Notes: a model not told the origin generated them from the sequence alone. 33,473 bases of DNA from Verrucomicrobiota bacterium (GCA_003218535.1 QHNV01000049.1:1-33473), one strand, 5' to 3'. Counted from the first letter of the stretch, positions 24,682 through 33,317 are shown. Translations and numbers: made by a program.

Positions 24682-25232
24682 CAAATGGAGAAGCGATGTC
24701 GATCTTCGATGCGGCTACGAAGTATGCGATGAAAAACAGACCGCTGATTATTCTTGCCGGTCACGAATACGGCGCTGGTTCATCGCGTGACTGGGCCGCG
24801 AAAGGAACGCGTTTGTTAGGCGTGAGGGCGGTCATCGCCGCGAGTTTCGAACGGATTCATCGCTCCAACCTTGTCGGTATGGGGGTTTTGCCGTTGCAAT
24901 TTCCCGATGGAACGACGGCGCAATCGCTCGGGCTCGACGGCTCGGAAACTTTTTCGATTACCGGGCTGTCGAATGGCATCAAACCCGGGCAAAAGCTAAC
25001 GCTCGAGATCGAAAGCAAGGACGGACAAGAACGATCAGTCCCGATGAAGCTGCGCATCGATACGCCGATCGAGATCGATTATTACCGGCATGGCGGGATT
25101 CTGCCGTTCGTCCTGCGACAATTGCTGGCGCCATAAACTCGGCGCCGAACCAAGTTTCATTTCCCGGCACGCGGGTTCCGCCAGTTGCTGCCGTCGCAAG
25201 AAAAACTGACTGGAACTCGGGGATCCCTTTCT

Positions 25233-25338
25233 GCCGACGCCGAATCTCCTCCGCGTGCGCCAGCGTGGGCGCGCTCGAGTCCGGGTTCACGGTTGAGCCG
25301 TGCGCGACAATCAAGAGCGCGCTGTCATCTGATCTCAC
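25233..25338 (-). pseudogene. Remnant of a CbiX/sirohydrochlorin chelatase-like gene
   Basis: From a GTG at 25338 the minus strand reads VRSDDSALLIVAHGSTVNPD followed by SSAPTLAHAEEIRRR. This resembles the N-terminus of CbiX-type chelatases, with the metal-binding His in the AHGS motif. After RRR the similarity stops and the frame continues without family character into the antisense of acnA. Only ~35 of the ~120 or more residues expected are left, so this is a fragment. The rest of 25137-25525, apart from the TonB receptor leader at its right end, holds nothing I recognise. Confidence 0.45.
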
Positions 25339-25466
25339 AGACGAAACGTTCAACAGCCTGTTCTGAGCGCAAGTCGAATGAGGCCAAGGCCGAATTGCAG
25401 CGGAACTTTCGCTAAATACTGCGTCGTTTAGGGAGGCGTCAGACAACTTTTTCCACGCGATTTAGA

Positions 25467-25546
25467 TTGAAAGTTTTCGTGGCAATCGGCTTAATCGCAG
25501 TTTGCGCGGACCTTCGGGTCTAACCATGAACGCGCCGATTAAGCCG
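25467..25546 (+). promoter_or_regulatory. Promoter-like site and dyad spanning the start of the TonB receptor gene
   Basis: TTGAAA (25467), a 17-base spacer and CTTAAT (25490) form a promoter-like pair. An 11-bp perfect inverted repeat, CGGCTTAATCG (25487-25497) and CGATTAAGCCG (25536-25546), spans both the -10 box and the ATG at 25526. Inside it lies GACC-TTCG-GGTC, a UUCG-capped hairpin just before the ATG. It could be an operator dyad or an mRNA structure hiding the start. Confidence 0.4.
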
Positions 25547-25618
25547 GCAGCCGCTTGCGCCACCCTTGCGGCGACGCTCGCCGTTTCCTTAATTTTCGTA
25601 TCGAGCGGGCTTGCTTAG
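25526..25618 (+). CDS. Signal peptide of the TonB-dependent receptor, cut off by an in-frame TAG
   Basis: ATG 25526 opens a 30-residue peptide, MNAPIKPAAACATLAATLAV followed by SLIFVSSGLA, a good type I signal peptide with cleavage after GLA. The next codon is TAG (25616-25618), then the frame continues unbroken as ETAAPGTVEAERVTV into the receptor. A single CAG to TAG change (giving the common A|Q cleavage site) would explain it. TAG ends other genes here (RRM, hflX, nth), so the codon is not reassigned. Confidence 0.6.
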   Translation: MNAPIKPAAACATLAATLAVSLIFVSSGLA

Positions 25619-25639
25619 GAGACGGCAGCTCCGGGCACG

Positions 25640-28564
25640 GTGGAAGCCGAGCGGGTGACCGTGACTGGCGAGCCCGTGATTGTGACTGGCTCTCTCATTC
25701 CAACCACGGAGGAAGTCGGCTCGAACCCAGTTTCAATTCTCAACCGCGATTTGATCAACAAGTCTGGTCAAGGCACCACCACGGAAGAGCTTCTCAAGAG
25801 TCTACCGATCGCAAGTGCGAACAGCATTCCCGTTCAGAATAATGCGACCGGCGCGGGCGGCCCGCCGGGGGCGGCGTCGATCTCCCTGCGTGGTTTCGAT
25901 CCAGGCGCCACACTTGTTCTCATCGACGGCCGCCGTGTCGCCCCGTATCCGGGGAGCTCCCCCGGGGGCGCCGCTTTCTTCGATCTAAATACTATTCCCA
26001 TTGCCGCTGTCCAGAGCATCGAAATTCAGAAGGACGGCGCTTCAACCACCTACGGAGCGGACGCGGTTGCCGGCGTGGTGAACCTCAAGTTATACAAAGA
26101 CTACCGCGGCGCTCAGTTGACTCTGTATTATGGCAACACGCTGGATAAAGACGCGGGCGAGTACGCCAGCGACATTCTTTTCGGCACGGGCGACGACAAA
26201 ACAAGTATCATCGGCGACATCTTTTTCTATCACCGTAACTCGATGTTCAATCGCGACCGGGGCAACTCCAATCGCCCGCCATTTTTGAGCCCGAACTCGA
26301 ATCCGTACAATCTTCAGTTGAGCAGCGATGTGGCGGCCGCCGCTGGCGGAGAGAATTTAAATCCGGGAGGTTTTGAATTTGCGACTCCGCCAAATTTTAC
26401 GAACGGATTAGTCCCGGCAAGCAATTATATTTACAGCACGAGACTTGTCCGGAGTAACTTCGGTTTGCTCCCTGCCTTTAACTTTAACGCGTTCGCCGGT
26501 TCTTTTCCCGACCAGGAACGCTGGGGCGGCTACGCGGCGTTCGAGCACAAAATCTGCGATGATCAGTTTCGGGTTTTCGGCGACTTCTATTACGCCCGGG
26601 TGAAGACGCATGACGAACTTGCGCCCCCCGCCACGGGTCCATTCGAGAATCCGGGCCAGGGTACACTCTACATCCCGCCTCATTCCCCTCTCCCGGGCGG
26701 AGTCGCGCCTCCGAACACGCCGACCATCGCGGAGACTGGCATGCCCGCGGATGCATTCAATCCATTCAACCCATTTGAGCAGATCATCTCCGGTTTCACT
26801 TGGGCACGCCTTGCCGATTTCGGCAATCGTTTGGTCGATGAGGAAAACATCGCCGAGCTTTTCACGGTTGGTGTAAAAGGCGACAAGCTCTTTAACGGAA
26901 GCTGGGGCTACGATGGAGCATTCCGCTATAGTCAAATCCAGGATACTTCTGAGCTTCGAAATGTCTCCGTCTCGCGCTTCAATCGCATTCTGAACGCGGC
27001 GGACTCAATCTTTAATCCCACCAAGCCGGATTTTATTGGAACCACTATCCCCTACAATCCGTTCGGAGACTTCCGCGTTCCGATCGCATCCAACCTGCCA
27101 TTGATCGACTATGCGATCATACATGCAAGGGACCTTAATACATCCAAACTGGCGACGCTGGACTTAAATATTTACACCACGGATCTGTTTGATTTGCCCG
27201 CAGGCGGCGTCGGACTCGCCTTTGGGGGAGTCTTTATTCGGGAATCTTTGACTGAAAATCCGGATGACGAAAACCGCACTAAAGACAACGTCGGCGTCTC
27301 GCAAGAGTTCCCTGTCAAGGTCGGACGCAAAGAATACGCGTTGTATGCGGAAACGCTTATTCCAATTTTCAGTCCCAAATGGAAGGTACCGTTCTTCTAC
27401 TCGCTGGAGTTCGCGGCCGGGGCCCGGTTTGAGGCCTTCAACAACGACACAAATTCGTTAGTGCCCAAAGTGGGGGTACGCTGGCAGCCGTTTGACGAAC
27501 AGCTTACGCTTCGCAGCACGTGGGGTGAAGGCTTCGTTGAGCCCTCGCTCACCGAGCTCTATGGACCTAGAATTTTCGGTTTCGAGGCAACGTCCTTCAA
27601 GGGCGACCGCAATCCGGAAACGACAATTCTAAACAACCCCAACCCACACCTCGGGCCGGAAGATTCCCGTAATTGGACTGGTGGTATTGTTTATACGCCG
27701 AAGTGGATTCGGGCGGGTGCATTGACATTGACGATTGACCTGTGGGATATCGAGCGGACGGGCGTTGTCATGACGCCTTCTGCTCAGAGCGTCATTGAAC
27801 ACTTTTTAGCCGGCAGACTCCAGCCTGGAGAAGCGGTTCATCTCGACCCGTCCGGAAACTTCATATCAGAGGTGGTATTCCCCTTTGTCAACGGTGGCCG
27901 CCAAAGCGCGCGTGGTGTTGACCTTGGCCTTGAGTACCAACTCAAGACTCGTTTTGGAACATTTACTTCCCTAACCCGGGCGACTTATCTGGATCAGTTC
28001 GTCTTCCAGTTCAAGGGAGACAGGGCATGGCAAGTGGCCGGGCGTACCAACGGCGATTGGTGGGGAGGCAGCGATTTTGGGATCGGTGGCGATGCCTGGT
28101 ACAAATGGAAGGGACTCTCCACACTTGACTGGACGTGGCACAACTTCGACTTGAACGCGACCGTGCATATGCTCGATGGATTCTGGGAAGAGATCTTTGC
28201 CAAGAAGTTTGATGGTAAGTTCAGGCAGCACTACGTGCATCCGACCTGGTTCACGGACGCGCAGCTCTCCTACAGCCTGATCTTCACGCCACCGGTGGAA
28301 ACGGCACCGGTGGCCGGGTACTCAAAGGATAGCAAGGAAGTGATGGGCAAAGAGAAGGAAGCGGCGCCCACAGCTGCCTACGCCATACCATGCTGGAAAA
28401 AGATCGTGAACAACTCCACGGTCACCGTTGGTGTGAACAATATATTTGGTGAGGACCCACCGCACGAGTTTGGGTTCGAATTTGGCAGCCCCATAGGCTA
28501 TCCGGGCTTCGCCTATGATAACCTGGGACGATTCTGGTATGTTCGACTGATCAAGAAGTTCTAA
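25640..28564 (+). CDS. TonB-dependent outer membrane receptor (signal peptide separated by a stop codon)
   Basis: A 974-residue outer membrane beta-barrel that would import a substrate such as a siderophore, vitamin or oligosaccharide with energy from TonB-ExbBD. The plug domain is clear: NPVSILNRDLINKSGQGTT, ISLRGFDPGATLVLIDGRRV, and IEIQKDGASTTYGADAVAGVVNL. A long barrel follows with the usual aromatic-rich strands, including LRSTWGEGFVEPSLTELYGP, and it ends in Phe (WYVRLIKKF), as expected for BAM-dependent insertion. The GTG at 25640 is only the first start codon after the TAG; the natural start is ATG 25526. Unless the stop is read through, the product would lack a signal peptide and not be exported. 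The rest of the frame is intact over 2.9 kb, suggesting a recent lesion, an error, or readthrough. Confidence 0.85.
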   Translation: MEAERVTVTGEPVIVTGSLIPTTEEVGSNPVSILNRDLINKSGQGTTTEELLKSLPIASANSIPVQNNATGAGGPPGAASISLRGFDPGATLVLIDGRRVAPYPGSSPGGAAFFDLNTIPIAAVQSIEIQKDGASTTYGADAVAGVVNLKLYKDYRGAQLTLYYGNTLDKDAGEYASDILFGTGDDKTSIIGDIFFYHRNSMFNRDRGNSNRPPFLSPNSNPYNLQLSSDVAAAAGGENLNPGGFEFATPPNFTNGLVPASNYIYSTRLVRSNFGLLPAFNFNAFAGSFPDQERWGGYAAFEHKICDDQFRVFGDFYYARVKTHDELAPPATGPFENPGQGTLYIPPHSPLPGGVAPPNTPTIAETGMPADAFNPFNPFEQIISGFTWARLADFGNRLVDEENIAELFTVGVKGDKLFNGSWGYDGAFRYSQIQDTSELRNVSVSRFNRILNAADSIFNPTKPDFIGTTIPYNPFGDFRVPIASNLPLIDYAIIHARDLNTSKLATLDLNIYTTDLFDLPAGGVGLAFGGVFIRESLTENPDDENRTKDNVGVSQEFPVKVGRKEYALYAETLIPIFSPKWKVPFFYSLEFAAGARFEAFNNDTNSLVPKVGVRWQPFDEQLTLRSTWGEGFVEPSLTELYGPRIFGFEATSFKGDRNPETTILNNPNPHLGPEDSRNWTGGIVYTPKWIRAGALTLTIDLWDIERTGVVMTPSAQSVIEHFLAGRLQPGEAVHLDPSGNFISEVVFPFVNGGRQSARGVDLGLEYQLKTRFGTFTSLTRATYLDQFVFQFKGDRAWQVAGRTNGDWWGGSDFGIGGDAWYKWKGLSTLDWTWHNFDLNATVHMLDGFWEEIFAKKFDGKFRQHYVHPTWFTDAQLSYSLIFTPPVETAPVAGYSKDSKEVMGKEKEAAPTAAYAIPCWKKIVNNSTVTVGVNNIFGEDPPHEFGFEFGSPIGYPGFAYDNLGRFWYVRLIKKF

Positions 28565-28568
28565 GGAG

Positions 28569-31415
28569 CTATCTGCTGGCGGCTTTGGCTGCGGCAACGA
28601 TTTTGTCGAAGCGCTTGTCACCGCGCAAATCATCCCAGCACGGATTGAGAAGCAGATCGCCGTATGTGACTGCATCATGCCAGACTCCCGGAAGGGTCGC
28701 GACTTTTTCGAGTTGCTCGAGCGCGCGGTCGTGCTCGCCGGTCCACGCGTAAACCAACGCTAGATTGGCAGCCAACGCTGGACCGTTGAGCGAGTCCTTG
28801 GCAATCGGCTGGAGCTCGACCGCGCGGCGCGCCTCGCGGATCGCCTCTTCTTTGCGTCCAAGCCCAGCGTCAAGTTTTGCAACGCCCGCGAAGTAGTCCG
28901 CATCCTTGGGTTTGTCGCCCTGTTGGGCTTCCATTTTCTGGCGTGCGGCTGCAAACGCCGCTAGCGCCTTCTGCCGATCGCCCTGCGCACGCGCGACCTG
29001 TCCATAAGCCCAACCCGAACCTGTCTCGCTGGAGCTGGTCTCCGCCGAGTTTGCAGGATTCGCGGCAATCACCCGATTCACCACGTCGTAATCTCGCAAG
29101 TAAAGCGCTGCCTTGAATCTGACGTCCCAAATCCATCCGCCCGGATCATACTCCGGCGGCACTTGATCTAGAAGAGATTGAGCCGCGACTGGATCACCCT
29201 GTGCCAGCTTCATCATAGGTAGCCAATTGAAAGGGTCCTCTAGTGGACCGGTTCGGGGTCCGCCGCTGGCAGCCTGTTTCTTTATGAATTGTTCCAACTC
29301 GGAGTAGCGGCGCATCTCAAAATAAATCTGCTCGAGACGGTATGCGACCTCACCATTGCTTGGATCCAGCTCGCTCGCCCTTTGGAGATTAGCCAGCGAA
29401 GCGTCCCAGCGATTTTGGCGCCTGCCAATCGTCGCGTCGATCAGAAGGGCTTCGGCATTATTTGGCAACATGCGGCGAACGATCGCCAACTCATCACGTG
29501 CCTGGGCGTAGGCAGCCTCTCTGTCAACACCAAGAATAGAGTCAGGAGCGAGCCAGTAATACCGGGCGAGCGCTAAATGACCCTCAGCCAAATCTGGACG
29601 CAGTCGCAAAGCAGTCTCCGCAGCTTTCTTTGCTAACTCGAAGTTTTCAAGATCGAGCTGCGCTTTCGCGAGCTTGCAATACGCCAAGGCGAAGTTCGGA
29701 TCGCGCTGCGTGGCTTTTTCGAGCAGTTCCACTTTTTGCTTCGCGGCTTTTTCATTTTCTGCACCCTCCCAATTGCTGTAGATGTCGATCTCCTTGGCCT
29801 TTGTGTAATAGGCATAGGCCACTGGATCGGCGGTCGGGCGTTCGGCGATCGCAGCTTTTTCCGCGGTAGAGAGCTTGGCCTGAAGTTGATTAGCGATTTG
29901 CTCCGCAATCTCAGTCTGAACAGCAAACACGTCTGCGACATCGCGATCGTAATGCTCAGCCCAAAGATGTGTGTCAGTGCGCGCATCAATTAGTTGCACC
30001 GACACCCGCACCTTGTTGCTGGCGCGACTAACACTACCTTCCACCACGTTGTTAACACCTAATTGCTGGGCGATCTCTTTGAGATTGCGCGCGATGCCGC
30101 TCTTATACTGCATGACCGAAGTACGGCTGATCACTTTCAGCTCCGCAATCTTGGAAAGATCAGTGAGGATTTCGTCCTGCACGCCTCCGGCGAAAAATGC
30201 GTTTTCGGGATCGGCGCTCAGATTTTCAAACGGAAGCACCGCAATCGATTTTCTCGGCAACGCCGTCGGTGCGGCTGCTGATGGCGCGATGTTCCCCGCA
30301 GAGGCAGACGTTATTTTTTGACGATTTACTCGGAGCGTGAAGAACGTTGTCGCGACAATAGCCACGACGGCGATCAACGCGGCCAGTTTGTAGAAAACGC
30401 CGATGCGATTAGCCAGCTTCCGGCGGCAGGATTCCAGGGCTTCCATCAACTCGCGAGCCGATGCGGATCGTTTGCTGGGATCGATGGCAAGCGTGGAGCG
30501 CAGCAGTTTTACTACCGGTTCAGGAACTTTCCTTGCAACTAATTGCGCGATTGGCAGATCATCGCGGGTTTGACGCTCGCGAATTTCTTCGATCGTTTTG
30601 CCGGAGTGTGGCGGCAATCCGGTGAGCGCAAACCACAGCGTGGCGCCTAGCGAATAGATATCCGACCGCGCGTCGACCGGGCCAGTTCCAAATTGCTCAG
30701 GGCTCGCGAAACTCGGTGTGCCGACAAATTCCCCATGTGTCAGATCCATCTCTCCTCCGGCATCGGCAATCGCCTTGGCCAGACCGAAGTCGATGACTTT
30801 TACTTCCAGTTCCGTCGTCGCAGCGTTACCAGCCGTTAGCATGATATTACCCGGCTTCAGATCGCGATGGATCAAGTTCTGGGCCGCCGCAGCCATCAAT
30901 GCCCGCGTAGTTTGGATCGCAATTTCCAGAGCGAGTTCCACCTTAAGAGGACCATCCCTCCGAACGCGCGCCGCCAAGGTTTCGCCCTCGACTAGCTCCA
31001 TCGCGTAATAGCAGTAAGTGCTATCGGGGGAAGTTCCGAACTGGAAGACCGCAGCCACATTCGGATGTCGGAGAGCTGCCGCGGCGCGGGCTTCACGCAA
31101 AAAGCGTTCGCGCACAGCTTGTGAGCCGCGTGCGGCCGCTGGAACGTCGATCACTTTCAACGCCACTCTGCGGCGCAACACTTTGTCCACGGCGAGATAG
31201 GTCACTCCCATGGCGCCGTGACCGAGTTCCCAGTAAGAGCCGTCTGCGCCTTGCTCGACCTCGAAGTCGCCAAAGACCAACGCTGACGGTTTGGTTTCGA
31301 CGAGTGTTTCCTCGAGGCCCGTCCGAAGCAGACAAGCCGGGCAGTCGCCTTTCGCGTTCAACGGCTGGCCGCATACCGAACAGACCACAACGCCAGATGC
31401 CAGTGGTGTTGCCAT
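28569..31415 (-). CDS. Ser/Thr protein kinase with TolB-like and TPR extracytoplasmic part
   Basis: A 948-residue membrane kinase. An N-terminal zinc-ribbon-like C-x2-C-x9-C-x2-C (residues 12-28) is followed by a Hanks-type kinase domain (about 51-330): glycine loop LGHGAMGVTY, VALKVI with Lys87, HRDLKPGN (183-190), DFG (209-211) and GTPSFASPEQ. One membrane helix lies at 341-363 (LAALIAVVAIVATTFFTL). Beyond it, KSIAVLPFENLSADPENAFF and VVEGSVSRASNKVRVSVQLIDA form a TolB/adenylate-cyclase-associated-like domain, then TPR units to the C-terminus. All catalytic residues seem intact. AAGGGAG precedes the ATG, which lies 13 bases after the sigma factor stop, so the two are one operon. The kinase probably relays an envelope signal to the sigma factor or its targets. 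Confidence 0.92.
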   Translation of the reverse strand: MATPLASGVVVCSVCGQPLNAKGDCPACLLRTGLEETLVETKPSALVFGDFEVEQGADGSYWELGHGAMGVTYLAVDKVLRRRVALKVIDVPAAARGSQAVRERFLREARAAAALRHPNVAAVFQFGTSPDSTYCYYAMELVEGETLAARVRRDGPLKVELALEIAIQTTRALMAAAAQNLIHRDLKPGNIMLTAGNAATTELEVKVIDFGLAKAIADAGGEMDLTHGEFVGTPSFASPEQFGTGPVDARSDIYSLGATLWFALTGLPPHSGKTIEEIRERQTRDDLPIAQLVARKVPEPVVKLLRSTLAIDPSKRSASARELMEALESCRRKLANRIGVFYKLAALIAVVAIVATTFFTLRVNRQKITSASAGNIAPSAAAPTALPRKSIAVLPFENLSADPENAFFAGGVQDEILTDLSKIAELKVISRTSVMQYKSGIARNLKEIAQQLGVNNVVEGSVSRASNKVRVSVQLIDARTDTHLWAEHYDRDVADVFAVQTEIAEQIANQLQAKLSTAEKAAIAERPTADPVAYAYYTKAKEIDIYSNWEGAENEKAAKQKVELLEKATQRDPNFALAYCKLAKAQLDLENFELAKKAAETALRLRPDLAEGHLALARYYWLAPDSILGVDREAAYAQARDELAIVRRMLPNNAEALLIDATIGRRQNRWDASLANLQRASELDPSNGEVAYRLEQIYFEMRRYSELEQFIKKQAASGGPRTGPLEDPFNWLPMMKLAQGDPVAAQSLLDQVPPEYDPGGWIWDVRFKAALYLRDYDVVNRVIAANPANSAETSSSETGSGWAYGQVARAQGDRQKALAAFAAARQKMEAQQGDKPKDADYFAGVAKLDAGLGRKEEAIREARRAVELQPIAKDSLNGPALAANLALVYAWTGEHDRALEQLEKVATLPGVWHDAVTYGDLLLNPCWDDLRGDKRFDKIVAAAKAASR

Positions 31416-31427
31416 GGCGCGTCTCCC

Positions 31428-32189
31428 TTAAACTTCCGTTAGCACACGGAGTAAGTCGTGCAACTCTTCGTCCACCTCCGCTTCGGTCTCTACGGTTTGG
31501 CGCACCTCAGCGCGCAACGCTTCGCGGTAACGCGCTCGCAGGCGGGTGACATGGCTGCGTAGTGTTGACTCCGTCATGCCCAGCCGAACTGCCAGCTCAG
31601 CGTAACTCGGCAGTGGTTCTGCGCCACCGGCAACAAAAATCCTCAATTCGTTGAAGAGCTTCTTCTTGGCCTCACCTTTGTAATCTGTCGAGAGCCGTTC
31701 CAGTCCGGCAGCGATTAACGCCTCCGCCCAGGTGCGATCAAAGAGCGAATCTTCGCTGCTCATGGCGCTGTGAGTTTGGAAAAGCGACTCCGCCTCTTTG
31801 GCCTGCTCTTCATGCAGAGGCAGAAAACTTTGTCCGCCGCCGCGCTTGAGCGTCCGTTCGCGGTCGGAAGCGTCAGCGAGAAAATTTTTCAGCGAGGCGA
31901 GCAGAAATGAGCGGAACTTGCCTTTCTGCCGATCGACGCGGGCGTAGATTTTATGTTCGATCAAGTACGCGAAAAAGCTCTGCGTGAGATCCTGCGCATC
32001 ATGCACGGTGTATCCGCGGCTGCGCACGAAACTGTAAAGCGGCGCCCAATAGGTTTGGCAAAGCTCGGTCAGTGCGGCCTGCGCAATCTCCGGATCGGTC
32101 TGGCTTCTCCCCGCCGCGAGAACCGCGCTCCAGTGAGTGGAAGGAAATAGAGCACTCTGGCTAGAAGCGTTTCCCGCGAGGGTCTTCAC
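31428..32189 (-). CDS. RNA polymerase sigma factor, ECF family
   Basis: A 253-residue sigma factor. Region 2 is seen in ALTELCQTYWAPLYSFVRSRG and DAQDLTQSFFAYLIE, with RQKGKFRSFLLASLKNFLAD following. Region 4 helix-turn-helix is SYAELAVRLGMTESTLRSHV with TRLRARYREALRAEV after it. FPSTHWSAVLAAG near the N-terminus is typical of the group found next to large Ser/Thr kinases in Planctomycetes, Acidobacteria and Verrucomicrobia. No anti-sigma gene is near; the kinase downstream probably takes that role. It starts with GTG at 32189. TTGCGT, 17 bases, then TAGAAC upstream could be a promoter, but this is weak. The propeller gene is divergent, 121 bases away. Confidence 0.92.
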   Translation of the reverse strand: MKTLAGNASSQSALFPSTHWSAVLAAGRSQTDPEIAQAALTELCQTYWAPLYSFVRSRGYTVHDAQDLTQSFFAYLIEHKIYARVDRQKGKFRSFLLASLKNFLADASDRERTLKRGGGQSFLPLHEEQAKEAESLFQTHSAMSSEDSLFDRTWAEALIAAGLERLSTDYKGEAKKKLFNELRIFVAGGAEPLPSYAELAVRLGMTESTLRSHVTRLRARYREALRAEVRQTVETEAEVDEELHDLLRVLTEV

Positions 32190-32310
32190 GTTAATAAGGT
32201 TCTATCAAGAGCGCAGAAGAAACGCAACTTGCGAGAAAAAATTTAAAATTGCATGCAGCGCGCGCTCCAAAATCCCTTTGTAAGAGGGAAAGCAAAAGAA
32301 AGGAACAACC

Positions 32311-33222
32311 ATGAATCCACTAACTCACTTCAGAAAAATACGAATCCTGCCACTCCTCAGTCTTGGCTCGATCTTCGCGTTAGTCACCGCCGCTCACGCA
32401 CAGAACCTCTACGTCTCAGCTAACGTCCCCGGCGGAAATCACGCAATCTTCGAGTACACGCCGACTGGGACGCAGAGCACTTACGCTACCGGGCTAGATA
32501 ACCCTCGAGGCTTGGCCTTTGACAGCATCGGCAATCTTTTCGCGACAACAGCCCACAATGCCGACGACATTGATCTTGGAAAAGTGCTGAAATTTAACCC
32601 GCGTAACCATGTCAATACCGTTGGCAGCGCCGCTCACTTTTTCTTTGAAGGCCTCGCGATAGACATCGCGGGCAATGCCTATGTCATGGCGAACGATGAC
32701 AGAAGTCCCACAGGCGCCAGCACTATCTTCAAGTTCACACTAAATGGAGACCGAATTGTCTTCGGCTCGATTCCCGGTCAAGGCTGGGGCCTGGCTTTTG
32801 ACAGCACCGGCAACCTCTACGCAGCAGAGGGCGGTATAAATTTTGGCGGAGAGCGCGCGATCTATAAATTCGCTCCGGATGGGACCCGCACCGTTTTCGC
32901 CGGGCCAAGCGAGTTTGCTGAGGGCGAATATCCTATAGGCCTGGCCTTTGATAGCAGCAGCGGCAATCTGTACGTTTCCATTGAAACCTTTACCGATCCA
33001 GGAGCCGACTCGATTGTTTATTTCACTCCAATGGGCGCGAAGAGCATCTTCGCGATCGGCCTAACTACACCTCGTGGCCTGGCCTTTGACAGCTTCGGCA
33101 ATCTCTTTGTAGCCGAGGCAATTACGAACGGCCCTATCTTGAAGTTCACTGGCGGAGTGCAAAGCACCTTTGCCTCCAGCCCCGGCCGCCCAGAATTCCT
33201 CACCTTCGGGCCTCCGCGATAA
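32311..33222 (+). CDS. Secreted NHL/SMP-30-type beta-propeller protein
   Basis: A 303-residue protein with a signal peptide (ILPLLSLGSIFALVTAAHA, cleavage before QNLYV). Five propeller-type repeats are visible: PRGLAFDSIGNLFAT, FEGLAIDIAGNAYVMA, GWGLAFDSTGNLYAAEG, IGLAFDSSSGNLYVSIE and PRGLAFDSFGNLFVAEA. These fit the NHL/SMP-30 propeller class. No catalytic residue set or C-terminal sorting signal is seen, so binding is more likely than catalysis. AAAGGA, 6 bases before the ATG, is a good ribosome site, and a GC-rich hairpin follows the gene. Being divergent from the sigma/kinase operon, it may be one of its targets; that is inference. Confidence 0.85.
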   Translation: MNPLTHFRKIRILPLLSLGSIFALVTAAHAQNLYVSANVPGGNHAIFEYTPTGTQSTYATGLDNPRGLAFDSIGNLFATTAHNADDIDLGKVLKFNPRNHVNTVGSAAHFFFEGLAIDIAGNAYVMANDDRSPTGASTIFKFTLNGDRIVFGSIPGQGWGLAFDSTGNLYAAEGGINFGGERAIYKFAPDGTRTVFAGPSEFAEGEYPIGLAFDSSSGNLYVSIETFTDPGADSIVYFTPMGAKSIFAIGLTTPRGLAFDSFGNLFVAEAITNGPILKFTGGVQSTFASSPGRPEFLTFGPPR

Positions 33223-33234
33223 GACTCACGTAAT

Positions 33235-33270
33235 TGCGCCGCGCTGCATTTTCTTTTGCAACGCGGCGCA
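33235..33270 (+). terminator. Hairpin after the propeller gene
   Basis: TGCGCCGCG pairs perfectly with CGCGGCGCA, extended inward by TGCA/TGCA after one mismatch, with a T-rich loop. It follows the stop codon by 12 bases and precedes GAATTTAAG. There is no long T-run, so termination strength is uncertain. Confidence 0.55.
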
Positions 33271-33317
33271 GAATTTAAGTAGCCGACATCGATCCCAAGG
33301 AACCTCTTGTCCAGCCG

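Larger units (their letters stand above)
22405..25136 (+). pseudogene. acnA: Aconitate hydratase A, broken by two deletions and an inserted repeat
   Basis: Aconitase converts citrate to isocitrate in the TCA cycle. The protein is spread over three frames: 22405 to ~23100, ~23102 to ~24590, and ~24591 to 25136. Cluster cysteines are visible in frame two ([10 protein letters not shown] and [13 protein letters not shown]), and the C-terminal [10 protein letters not shown]...[15 protein letters not shown] is in frame three. At 23100/23101, GWGVGG jumps to GQPVYFL; the ~8 residues normally between them (IEAEAAML in E. coli) are gone, a ~23-base deletion. At ~24590, GNTVT jumps to [10 protein letters not shown]; about 54 residues are gone, including the DHISPAGSI and SRRGN motifs that build the active site. 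A two-hairpin repeat is inserted after GGVTKF. Two out-of-frame deletions and a lost active-site segment make function unlikely. Confidence 0.88.

Noticed and set aside
24979-25446. 155-aa minus-strand ORF as an intact gene
   Set aside because: Only ~35 residues in its middle resemble CbiX; the rest is antisense to acnA or featureless.
25616-25618. TAG as a reassigned sense codon
   Set aside because: TAG ends the RRM, hflX and nth genes at the expected places, so it works as a stop in this genome.
28464-28490. tRNA-like GGGTTCGAATTT box
   Set aside because: It lies inside the TonB receptor coding frame and no acceptor or anticodon arms surround it.
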